Below, one piece after another: positions 1 through 5,948 of a DNA stretch of 7,851 nucleotides. The translations under genes were made by a program, and so were the position numbers. Position 1 is the first letter of the stretch; each line of letters opens with the position of its first letter. The notes under the pieces were generated by a model that was not told the DNA's origin, searched no databases, and worked only from the letters and a program-made list of their open reading frames with translations. The stretch is from Wenzhouxiangella sp. (GTDB lineage: Bacteria; Pseudomonadota; Gammaproteobacteria; Xanthomonadales; Wenzhouxiangellaceae), in contig SKKV01000213.1 in the NCBI GenBank assembly GCA_007123575.1, forward strand, positions 1 to 7,851, written 5' to 3'.

Positions 1-2
1 GC

Positions 3-1028
3 GTAGTCTCGGACAATCTCCAGGCCATGGAGGCTGCCGGCATCGATGTCGTGATCACAGACCTGAGCCGCTTGCGTGATTCCAATCCGACCTGGTCCGG
101 ACTGTGGCGGCTGTGTTGTCGCTGGCTGGGTAATTCGCCGGGGGGCTGGCTACCCAACCCGGTCGGCGATGAGTCGGTCAGTTTGCGCACCTGGCTGGCG
201 ATGGCCAACTTCAAGGCCAACCACAGAAAAGTGCTGATTGCCGATCAGGATGGGGAATGGACCGGGCTGGTCACCTCGGCAAACCCCCACGATGCCTCCA
301 GCGCACACGGCAACAGCGCCTTGGTCTTTCGCGGTGCGGCCGTGGCCGATTTGGTCGACAGCGAACGGGCGATCCTGGCTTTTTCAGCCCCCGGGCTCAT
401 GCTGCCTGAACCTGGCAGCCAACCCGCCGGCACATCACCTGAACACGATGTGCGCGTGCTGACCGAAGCGGCGATACGCGATGCCGTGCTCGAGCGACTG
501 GCGGCTGCCGGTCCAGGCTCCGAGGTCGACCTGGCCATGTTCTATCTTTCCCACCGGGCCATCGTCAAAGGGCTGATAGATGCCCAGCGACGGGGCGCGC
601 AGGTGCGGGTTTTGCTCGACCCCAACGCGCATGCGTTTGGACGAGAGAAGAACGGCGTGCCGAACCGTCCCGTGGCGGCGAAACTGCACCGGGCCGGCGT
701 CGCGGTACGCTGGTGTCACACCACGGGCGAGCAATGCCACAGCAAACAGTTGCTGGTTCGCCAGCCGGATGGGGAGGCCGTGATGATTCTCGGTTCTGCC
801 AACTACACCCGCCGCAATCTCGACAACTTCAACCCGGAAACCAACATCGAGCTGACCGGGCCCGGCAATCTTGCAGCCCTGGTCAACGCCAGCGCCTGGT
901 TCGAGCGCCGCTGGAACAATCACGACCAGCGCCGGTACAGTGTCGACTATGAACAGTATGCCGACGAGCGTCGCTGGCGCTACTGGCAATATCGGGTCAT
1001 GGAGCGGACGGGCTTGTCGACCTTCTGA
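3..1028 (+). CDS. Phospholipase D superfamily protein, 5'-truncated by window edge
   Basis: The reading frame is open from the first bases of the window, so the true start lies upstream; residues here are numbered from the Met at base 27. Two phosphodiesterase (HKD-type) half-sites are visible. The first is HRKVLIAD (H66, K68, D73), followed by a TSANPHD segment. The second is HSK (H238, K240), followed by GSANYTRRN at about 256-264 and NIEL at 273-276. This arrangement is typical of cardiolipin synthases and other bacterial PLD-like phosphatidyltransferases or hydrolases, in which the two His form one active site through a covalent phospho-His intermediate. The second half-site has Arg (R245) where the motif's Asp is expected, so it is HxKx4R. 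Without the N-terminus I cannot tell cardiolipin synthase from a PLD-type hydrolase or nuclease. It ends 18 nt before the convergent chaB stop, with no clear terminator hairpin between them. Confidence 0.85.
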   Translation, partial: VVSDNLQAMEAAGIDVVITDLSRLRDSNPTWSGLWRLCCRWLGNSPGGWLPNPVGDESVSLRTWLAMANFKANHRKVLIADQDGEWTGLVTSANPHDASSAHGNSALVFRGAAVADLVDSERAILAFSAPGLMLPEPGSQPAGTSPEHDVRVLTEAAIRDAVLERLAAAGPGSEVDLAMFYLSHRAIVKGLIDAQRRGAQVRVLLDPNAHAFGREKNGVPNRPVAAKLHRAGVAVRWCHTTGEQCHSKQLLVRQPDGEAVMILGSANYTRRNLDNFNPETNIELTGPGNLAALVNASAWFERRWNNHDQRRYSVDYEQYADERRWRYWQYRVMERTGLSTF

Positions 1029-1046
1029 TCAGCGCCGCCGCCAGTT

Positions 1047-1256
1047 TCAATAGTCGTCCTTTTCGTACACTTCCTCGACCGCAGTCCAGGCAACCCGGTG
1101 CGCGACTTCCTCACGGCTGGCATCGCCATCACGATCTTCTGGATCCTTGTATTGTTCCCAAGCCGAGTTCCAGGCCTTGCGGTAGATGGTTTGACCATGA
1201 TCGGGCAGATTGTCGGTAACCTGGTCTGGCAGGTCGGCATTACGATCGTAAGGCAT
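1047..1256 (-). CDS. chaB: ChaB family protein (putative cation transport regulator)
   Basis: This 69-residue protein matches the ChaB family along its whole length: an MPY start, a DLPD...LP.H segment, then IYRKAWNSAWEQY, a KDPEDRDGDASREE core and VAHRVAWTAVEEVYEK. The family is small (about 60-80 residues) and cytosolic. The Escherichia coli member is named as a regulator of the ChaA cation/proton antiporter, but the biochemical support for that role is thin. No chaA-like transporter is visible here. The start is well supported by the conserved MPY opening and by an AGGA at 1269-1266, 9 nt upstream. The gene begins 2 nt after the stop of the helical-bundle gene on the same strand, so the two are almost certainly co-transcribed. 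The terminal YEKDDY is shorter than the lysine-rich tail of the enterobacterial protein. Confidence 0.93.
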   Translation of the reverse strand: MPYDRNADLPDQVTDNLPDHGQTIYRKAWNSAWEQYKDPEDRDGDASREEVAHRVAWTAVEEVYEKDDY

Positions 1257-1258
1257 GT

Positions 1259-1711
1259 TCAGATGTCCTGAAGCTGGCGGGAAGACTGGATCAGCTCCAG
1301 CTTTTCATGGCGCTCCAGGTCGGCCAGACTGGCGAACACCTCGCGAACCTGGTCGACATGAGCCTGGTCACGCAGGTTGCCGTAGAGCGCAATGATGCGG
1401 TCATGAAACTCGATCACCTTGTCAATCAAGGTCTCAACTTCATCAATATCTGCCAGCTCCTGCGATTTAACCTGAGGCAACTCCAGTTCCGGGGATCGGT
1501 CGAACCAGGTGGACATGACCCGGTCGCCGGCATCATCCTCAAAGGATTTGATCGCCTGCCTGAGTCGATCCTGATGATCAGCCAGGTAATCAAGGACCAG
1601 TCCCACGCGCTGCTTGTCCTGGGCTTGCGCAGCGTCGCGCGAACAGGCAGCCAGCCGATCATGAAGCGCAGCCGCCTGGTCAAGGATCTCCTCAACAGTT
1701 TTATAACGCAT
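1259..1711 (-). CDS. Ferritin-like helical-bundle protein with internal two-helix duplication
   Basis: This 150-residue protein appears almost entirely alpha-helical and has no signal peptide or membrane segment. Four helices can be drawn at roughly residues 5-30, 33-58, 90-115 and 118-147. Acidic and histidine residues face the bundle in ferritin/rubrerythrin style: E8 and H17, D45 and H46, E101 and H103, and D131, E133 and H135. The two halves align without gaps at an offset of 86 residues (HDRL 17-20 with HDRI 103-106, and LAD 43-45 with LAD 129-131). The pattern suggests a ferritin-like diiron or metal-binding bundle, but no canonical pair of ExxH motifs is present, so metal binding is inference. 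The linker FEDDAGDRVMSTWFDRSPEL resembles uncharacterised bacterial relatives I recall. The gene leads the chaB pair. The ATG at 1711 opens MRYKTVEEI, which looks family-like, yet it has no recognisable Shine-Dalgarno. Confidence 0.8.
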   Translation of the reverse strand: MRYKTVEEILDQAAALHDRLAACSRDAAQAQDKQRVGLVLDYLADHQDRLRQAIKSFEDDAGDRVMSTWFDRSPELELPQVKSQELADIDEVETLIDKVIEFHDRIIALYGNLRDQAHVDQVREVFASLADLERHEKLELIQSSRQLQDI

Positions 1712-1925
1712 TGAAAAATTGGACTTTTGAGTTCGTCAAGAGTGTACCGCAGGGGAGATCAAGGAGGCCCGCAAAAGACCGAAATCGGAGCATTGCCCAC
1801 GACCAAGGCGATATCGATCTGGCGCGGGCGGATACACTGAGCACCTGTACTTTTGCAAGGCACACAGCGATAGCCGGGTCCTTGTAGTGGTTCGTAAACA
1901 CATTCCGATACAGACAGGAGGACTT
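1712..1925. other. Divergent intergenic region between the ferritin-like/chaB pair and the flavoprotein gene
   Basis: About 214 nt hold no convincing gene and must contain the start signals for both flanking units. On the minus strand there is a TTGACG at 1739-1734, but its spacing would place a -10 box at the start codon. A TACACT at 1746-1741 resembles a -10 element but has no matching -35. On the plus strand no good -35/-10 pair precedes the flavoprotein gene. A small palindrome, CCGA-AA-TCGG, lies at 1779-1788 and GATATCGAT at about 1809-1817; either could be an operator half-site, but both are short enough to be chance. No terminator or riboswitch-like fold is apparent. Confidence 0.4.
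1916..1921 (+). promoter_or_regulatory. Shine-Dalgarno AGGAGG of the flavoprotein gene
   Basis: A perfect AGGAGG sits 4 nt before the ATG at 1926. It decides the start in favour of 1926 over the in-frame GTG at 1887, which has no ribosome binding site and would add 13 residues before the conserved opening VDVAIIGGGTAG. Confidence 0.85.
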
Positions 1926-3368
1926 ATGCAGACTCGAGACGTGGATGTCGCCATCATCGGCGGTGGCACCGCCGGCATGGTGGCCTGGCGCCAGGCACGC
2001 AAGCACACCGACAGCGTTGTGCTGATCGAGGCCGAGCGTTTTGGTACCACCTGTGCCAGGGTCGGCTGCATGCCCAGCAAGCTGTTGATCGCTGCCGCTG
2101 AAGCCGCTCACCAGGCGGCTCATGCCCGGCGTTTCGGGGTCGAAGCGGGGCCCGTCAAGATCCATGGTCCGGCTGTCATGGCCAGGGTCAGACGCCATCG
2201 CGATCGCTTCGTCGAGGGGGTGCTCAAATCGATCGAGTCAATTCCCGAAAGCGACCGCCTGCTTGGCAAGGCCCGGTTTCTCGACCGGCACCGGCTCGAG
2301 GTCGATGGTGTCGGCCAGCTTCATGCCGAACGCGTTGTGATCGCAACCGGGTCCAGCAGCTTCATTCCCGCGCCGCTGGAAGGCGCCGGTTCACGACTCA
2401 TCACTAGCGATGCCGTGTTCGACTGGGATGATCTGCCTGAGTCGGTGGCCGTGTTTGGTCCCGGCGTGATCGGTCTGGAGCTGGGCCAGGCGTTGGCTCG
2501 ACTGGGCGTCAGAGTCCGCATGTTCGGTGTCGGCGGCGGGCTCGGCGGCATCCAGGACCCGGAGATTCGCAAGCTGGCGCTCAAGCACTTCTGCGATGAG
2601 TTTCCGCTTGATCCGGACGCCCGGGTCCATGAGATCAGCGAAACCAGCGGCGGCGTGCAGATCAGTTTCGACGATGCCGACGGCGATGAGGCTACCGAGC
2701 AGTTCGACTGGCTGCTGGCTGCCACCGGCCGCCGACCGAATCTCGAGGGCTTGAACCTGGAAAGCACCGGCCTGGAGCTGGACAATCTTGGCACACCGCT
2801 ATTCGACCGTTACACCCTGCAGTGCGGCAACAGCCCGATTTTTATCGCCGGCGATGTCAACAACGAACGGCCCTTGCTGCACGAGGCGGCCGACGAAGGG
2901 AGAATCGCCGGCGCCAATGCCGGACGCTGGCCCGATCTGCGCGCCGGGCTGCGGCGCGCGCCCATCAGCGTGGTTTTCAGCGATCCCCAGATTGCCGCAG
3001 TGGGTCTCAATATCCAGCAGGTTGACGAGCACTGCCGCGGCTGTTTTGCCGTGGGCTCGGTCAGTTTCGCCAACCAGGGCCGCAGCCGGGTGATGGGACG
3101 GGCGCGCGGATTGCTGCGCGTCTACGGCGAGCACGGCAGCGGCCTGTTCATGGGTGCCGAGATGTTTGGACCGGCGGCCGAGCACATCGCCCATCTGCTC
3201 GCCTGGGCGGTTCAGAACCGGATGACAGTCAGCAAAATGCTGGATATGCCCTACTACCATCCGGTCATCGAAGAGGGCCTGCGTACCGCCCTGCAGGATC
3301 TTAACCACAAGCTTAAAGCGGGCCCGGAACGACCGGGCGACTGCATGGACTGCGGACCAGGCGTCTAA
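1926..3368 (+). CDS. Dihydrolipoamide dehydrogenase-type FAD/NAD(P) disulfide oxidoreductase
   Basis: This is a 480-residue class I pyridine nucleotide-disulfide oxidoreductase. In order it shows the FAD dinucleotide fold GGGTAG (12-17), the redox disulfide TTCARVGCMPSK (C43 and C48), the ATGSS motif, the NAD(P)-binding GPGVIGLELGQ, an ATGRRPN segment, the second FAD motif FIAGDVN, and a C-terminal dimerisation domain. The catalytic His-Glu dyad is in HPVIEE (H445, E450), spaced as in lipoamide dehydrogenases. Family members transfer electrons between NAD(H) and a disulfide such as lipoamide on E2 or glycine-cleavage H proteins. No dehydrogenase-complex partner is nearby, so the substrate is unknown. 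The MPYYHP context replaces the canonical HAHP and suggests a side subfamily. After the conserved domain a short tail ends in CMDC (C473, C476). The gene overlaps the convergent methyltransferase by 4 nt at their stops. Confidence 0.92.
   Translation: MQTRDVDVAIIGGGTAGMVAWRQARKHTDSVVLIEAERFGTTCARVGCMPSKLLIAAAEAAHQAAHARRFGVEAGPVKIHGPAVMARVRRHRDRFVEGVLKSIESIPESDRLLGKARFLDRHRLEVDGVGQLHAERVVIATGSSSFIPAPLEGAGSRLITSDAVFDWDDLPESVAVFGPGVIGLELGQALARLGVRVRMFGVGGGLGGIQDPEIRKLALKHFCDEFPLDPDARVHEISETSGGVQISFDDADGDEATEQFDWLLAATGRRPNLEGLNLESTGLELDNLGTPLFDRYTLQCGNSPIFIAGDVNNERPLLHEAADEGRIAGANAGRWPDLRAGLRRAPISVVFSDPQIAAVGLNIQQVDEHCRGCFAVGSVSFANQGRSRVMGRARGLLRVYGEHGSGLFMGAEMFGPAAEHIAHLLAWAVQNRMTVSKMLDMPYYHPVIEEGLRTALQDLNHKLKAGPERPGDCMDCGPGV
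3322..3338. terminator. GC hairpin near the lpd-like/methyltransferase convergence (possible terminator)
   Basis: GCCCGG-AACGA-CCGGGC forms a perfect 6-bp stem with a 5-nt loop inside the last codons of the flavoprotein gene, 27 nt past the methyltransferase stop on the minus strand. No T-run follows on either strand, so it is not a classical intrinsic terminator. It is noted because the two genes overlap tail to tail and leave no intergenic space for one. Confidence 0.2.
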
Positions 3369-4180
3369 CGGTCGCGGTAGCGGCGGTAGGCGGCCGGACC
3401 CAGATCCTCGGCCACCAGGCCCAGGCGTGCCAAGCGCTGTTCACTGAGTCGGGGGGCTGCCAGCGGCGGCAGATACAGGGTAGATGCCTGGCTGAAGCTG
3501 ACCTGGTGCAGCCGGGCCAGGGAAATCGGCTCACGGCGCGGCTCGGACAAGGGAAAAGTGGCGGCCTCATAGACCGTGGCCACATGCTCTGCGGGGTAAT
3601 CGGCCATCAGCACCTCGGCCAGGGCCCGGACCCAGGCCGGATCAGCCTCGAATCGATCGCGCCGCACATCACCCAGCGCGGCCATCTGCCACAGCACCAG
3701 CGCGGCGCTGGTATCGATCAGACGCGGATACAGGAAAAAATCCATCGCCTCGTAGCTCTGGCAACCGTGCAGGGCAGGATCCAGCTCGAGATCGGCAAAC
3801 AGGCAGTCTTCGGCCGAGATACCAGGATACAGGCGAGCCTCCAGACCCCTGGCGCGGGCCTGCCGGATGCATTCATGAGCCGGCCAGACGAATACGCCGG
3901 GATGGCCGTAAAACGCGGCGCAGACGTGGCCGCCCCGGTCCAGGGCAGCCAGTATCCGGCGCACCATCTCTGCATAGCTCGCTTCGCGGCCGGGCGACTG
4001 TCGGTAGCAGTCTTGCAGCGACTCGGCGGCCGGGTTGATCCGGCGCAGATGCTCCAGGCCCAGACCATCGACCACGGCCAAAACTCGATCGGCCCCGGCC
4101 AGCAGATGACGGGTCTCCAGGGTCAGGTGACCGCCAGGCCGGATGCCCGTGCCGACAACGCTCAGACGGGCAGCGGCCAC
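3365..4180 (-). CDS. Split borosin peptide backbone alpha-N-methyltransferase (tetrapyrrole methylase fold)
   Basis: This 271-residue SAM-dependent enzyme of the tetrapyrrole (corrin/porphyrin) methylase fold carries the features of borosin alpha-N-methyltransferases, known from fungal OphMA and the stand-alone bacterial SonM type. These are LSVVGTGI (6-13), Y59, R65 and Y69 in CYRQSPGREASY, FYGHPGVFV (90-98), YPGISAEDCLFADL (118-131), GCQSYEAMDF (139-148) and STLYLPPL (233-240). By comparison with OphMA as I remember it, Y59, R65, Y69 and Y91 correspond to the active-site Y66, R72, Y76 and Y98. It would methylate backbone amides of a precursor peptide. It ends at the methylase domain with no fused core, which fits a split system with the peptide gene just upstream. 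The start is GTG at 4180, 4 nt after the peptide's TGA, with no Shine-Dalgarno, so translation is probably coupled. The next in-frame Met is at residue 72, inside the catalytic domain. Confidence 0.88.
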   Translation of the reverse strand: MAAARLSVVGTGIRPGGHLTLETRHLLAGADRVLAVVDGLGLEHLRRINPAAESLQDCYRQSPGREASYAEMVRRILAALDRGGHVCAAFYGHPGVFVWPAHECIRQARARGLEARLYPGISAEDCLFADLELDPALHGCQSYEAMDFFLYPRLIDTSAALVLWQMAALGDVRRDRFEADPAWVRALAEVLMADYPAEHVATVYEAATFPLSEPRREPISLARLHQVSFSQASTLYLPPLAAPRLSEQRLARLGLVAEDLGPAAYRRYRDR

Positions 4181-4184
4181 CGGA

Positions 4185-4388
4185 TCAGAAAATGATCAGC
4201 CTGCACATCTCGTCGTCCAGGCCGGCGGCTTTCTGCAATCCTTCCTTGTCCCCCTGGCCGATCAGTTCCTGGTGCTCTGCCGGCACCCCGAAGCGATCCA
4301 TCACTGTCTTGGGGTCTTGCTTGTATTCGCTGACCAGGTTCGGATCTTCGCTCAGGGCCAGCAGCATTTTCTTGGTATTTTCCGACAT
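4185..4388 (-). CDS. Split borosin precursor peptide (67 aa)
   Basis: This small protein has a helical recognition domain (about residues 5-55) followed by a short tail. The pattern is L12..D15-P16, then EYKQDP (21-26), G34, E41-L42, G46-D47, L51 and G56. It lines up with the helical segment just before the core of the fused fungal protein OphMA (DPKALADYKADH..., then a GD..A) and with stand-alone SonA-type precursors. Such peptides are sometimes mislabelled as LigA-like dioxygenase subunits because of the shared fold. The candidate core is the C-terminal tail LDDEMCRLIIF. Borosin enzymes favour hydrophobic residues, so L64, I65 and I66 are the likely methylation sites (inference). The gene starts with ATG at 4388 behind a strong AGGAG. 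It sits 30 nt after the amine oxidase and 4 nt before the methyltransferase. No follower peptide or cleavage motif is evident, although R63 precedes LIIF. Confidence 0.85.
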   Translation of the reverse strand: MSENTKKMLLALSEDPNLVSEYKQDPKTVMDRFGVPAEHQELIGQGDKEGLQKAAGLDDEMCRLIIF

Positions 4389-4394
4389 GACATG

Positions 4395-4399
4395 CTCCT
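4395..4399 (-). promoter_or_regulatory. Strong Shine-Dalgarno of the precursor peptide gene
   Basis: AGGAG (within AGAGGAGC on the minus strand) stands 6 nt before the precursor ATG, an optimal distance. The following methyltransferase has a GTG and no such site, so the peptide should be translated more often than its enzyme. Confidence 0.8.
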
Positions 4400-4418
4400 C
4401 TTTTGGGTTGGATAGGTC

Positions 4419-5948
4419 TCAGCCAGCAGCGTTGCCGGCTGATTCTTGCAGCCAGGCCGGGGCGGCCAGGCCAAACTCCTTCTGCAACATGAATTCGGTG
4501 GACGCCAGCGCGCCCTCGGTCCAGCCCTGGGCCTCGCTGAAGGCCTCGCCACAAACATGCAGCGGCAAGGCCGGGTCGGGTCGGGCCATCAACGGGGCAA
4601 TCTGCCAGCTCTTGAAACCCGACTGCCAGTTGTGCCAACCGCCGCCGAACGGCGCCTGCGCCCAGTCGATGAACAACCCGCCGGTGGGCGGCGGCACCTT
4701 GACGCCGTGAATTTCGGACAGCTCTGACTGGATTTCCTTGATCGCGCGCCGACTCAGGGCCGATTCGAGCTTGCCGGAATGGCCGCAGTCTTCGGACAGG
4801 GCGCGCCAGAAATCCACCGCCGTGCCATCGGCGTAGCTGGCCATCACCAGCCCCTGACCGCTGGCCTCATCAACGCCCAGGTAATAGCACTGGCGCATCG
4901 GCAGATCGGTGTGCGACACGCCATAGGTTTCCGACTGAATTTTCCCGGGACCGTCCGGCACCTCGCGCCACCACGGCTGATCAAAGGTCAGAAAGATCTT
5001 GCAGGCGGGCAGGGCGCGGATGGACTTCAGCGGCGCGAGCAGCTGGGATGTCTGCAGATCGGGGCTGGCATTGATCAGCCGGCGGATCGGCATCAGCGGC
5101 AGGGCCAGGACGAGGCGGTCGGCCGGCAGCTGGCGCCGATGCTGGTCGCTGCCGGTATCCACGAGAAAGCCCTGGCCGGATCGCTCAACCCGGTTCAGCG
5201 GGCTGGACAGGCTGATCCTGACGCCCGCCTCGCTTGCGGCCCGGGCCAGGTGCTCGGGCAGCTGCTGGTAGCCGTGAACCAGTCGATACCACTTGCCGGC
5301 CTGCTCGAGCACGATGGAGACGATGGCATCCAGCGCGTTCCAGTTGGCAAACAGCGTGTAGGTGCTGACCACGTCGCGCAGCGCCTGCCAGGCTTCATTG
5401 CTGATCACCCGCGCCATCAGGTTCCAGAAGCCCCAGTCGCAGAGCAGGCGACCGTCATAGCGATGCTCGCGCAGGTAAGCCAGGCTGGCATCACGGCTGC
5501 CTTCCGGGTTGAACGGCCAATACTGCTTGATGTCCGGCGCCATGCGCTCGATCGCCAGCATCGTCAGGCCGTAATAGCTCAGTCCCTGCTCGTCAGGTCG
5601 AAGCTGGTAGGGCAGGATGCTCGGGTCGGCAAACTGGTCGATGTGAAAGCGCTGGCCCCTGAGCCAGGCGAAATCCGGTGCCGGCGTGACCGGGGCCAGG
5701 TCCAGATCGAAAACCTTGCGCACCAGGCCGTAGACCAGCGGCTGTTGGTCGTTGAAGAACATGCCGCCCAGCTCGGCCGGCAAGCTGCTGTCGCTTCGCA
5801 TCTGGATCGACCACAGACGACCGCCCAGGCGATCACCAGCTTCCAGCGCCTCAATAGCTGCCGGATCATGCCCTGCCTTGACCAGGCGCCAGGCGGCATA
5901 CAAGCCGGCGACACCGGCACCGGCAATGACGATACGTTCCTTGCTCAC
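4419..5948 (-). CDS. FAD-dependent amine oxidase (flavin monoamine oxidase / L-amino acid oxidase family)
   Basis: This 509-residue flavoprotein opens with the FAD dinucleotide fold IVIAGAGVAG (6-15). It has the acidic ribose-binding residue E36 and the following GDRLGGRL motif (38-45) that mark the amine oxidase superfamily, then ELGGMFF (59-65). The C-terminal FAD motif CGEAFSEAQGWTEGAL lies at 466-481. Relatives oxidise amines or amino acids to imines with O2, or act as FAD-dependent tailoring oxidases. No signal peptide is seen. The start is the GTG at 5948: it overlaps the GGDEF stop as GTGA, has GGAG 8 nt upstream, and begins directly before the conserved fold. A longer in-frame extension to 6098 would overlap the GGDEF gene by about 150 nt and adds low-complexity sequence. 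Its position directly before the borosin precursor suggests a role in the same pathway, but its substrate cannot be read from the sequence. Confidence 0.87.
   Translation of the reverse strand: MSKERIVIAGAGVAGLYAAWRLVKAGHDPAAIEALEAGDRLGGRLWSIQMRSDSSLPAELGGMFFNDQQPLVYGLVRKVFDLDLAPVTPAPDFAWLRGQRFHIDQFADPSILPYQLRPDEQGLSYYGLTMLAIERMAPDIKQYWPFNPEGSRDASLAYLREHRYDGRLLCDWGFWNLMARVISNEAWQALRDVVSTYTLFANWNALDAIVSIVLEQAGKWYRLVHGYQQLPEHLARAASEAGVRISLSSPLNRVERSGQGFLVDTGSDQHRRQLPADRLVLALPLMPIRRLINASPDLQTSQLLAPLKSIRALPACKIFLTFDQPWWREVPDGPGKIQSETYGVSHTDLPMRQCYYLGVDEASGQGLVMASYADGTAVDFWRALSEDCGHSGKLESALSRRAIKEIQSELSEIHGVKVPPPTGGLFIDWAQAPFGGGWHNWQSGFKSWQIAPLMARPDPALPLHVCGEAFSEAQGWTEGALASTEFMLQKEFGLAAPAWLQESAGNAAG

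Noticed and set aside
435..989. 184-codon minus-strand frame opposite the PLD gene
   Set aside because: It is a shadow of the PLD reading frame, with no domain and no ribosome binding site.
1307..1714. 135-codon plus-strand frame opposite the ferritin-like gene
   Set aside because: It is antisense to a gene with clear helical periodicity and internal repeats, and it makes no recognisable product.
1887..1925. Earlier GTG start for the flavoprotein
   Set aside because: It has no Shine-Dalgarno, and the extra 13 residues are unlike the family. AGGAGG directly precedes the ATG at 1926.
3365..4180. Cobalamin or sirohaem biosynthesis methylase
   Set aside because: The fold is shared, but the PGISAEDCLFADL and YGHPGVF blocks and the adjacent precursor-like peptide fit borosin enzymes, and no tetrapyrrole pathway gene is nearby.
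3506..4195. 229-codon plus-strand frame opposite the methyltransferase
   Set aside because: It is antisense to a gene with a full set of family motifs, has no ribosome binding site of note and no recognisable domain.
4391..4393. Second ATG 5 nt upstream of the precursor start
   Set aside because: It is out of frame with the precursor, reads into a 13-codon dead end, and is too close to the Shine-Dalgarno.
4420..4442. CAGCC/GGCTG inverted repeat at the end of the amine oxidase as an attenuator before the precursor
   Set aside because: The stem is only 5 bp with a long loop and no T-run, so it is indistinguishable from chance in GC-rich coding sequence.
4162..4638. 158-codon minus-strand frame across the precursor and the end of the amine oxidase
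   Set aside because: It overlaps three better-supported genes in another frame and its translation has no recognisable domain.
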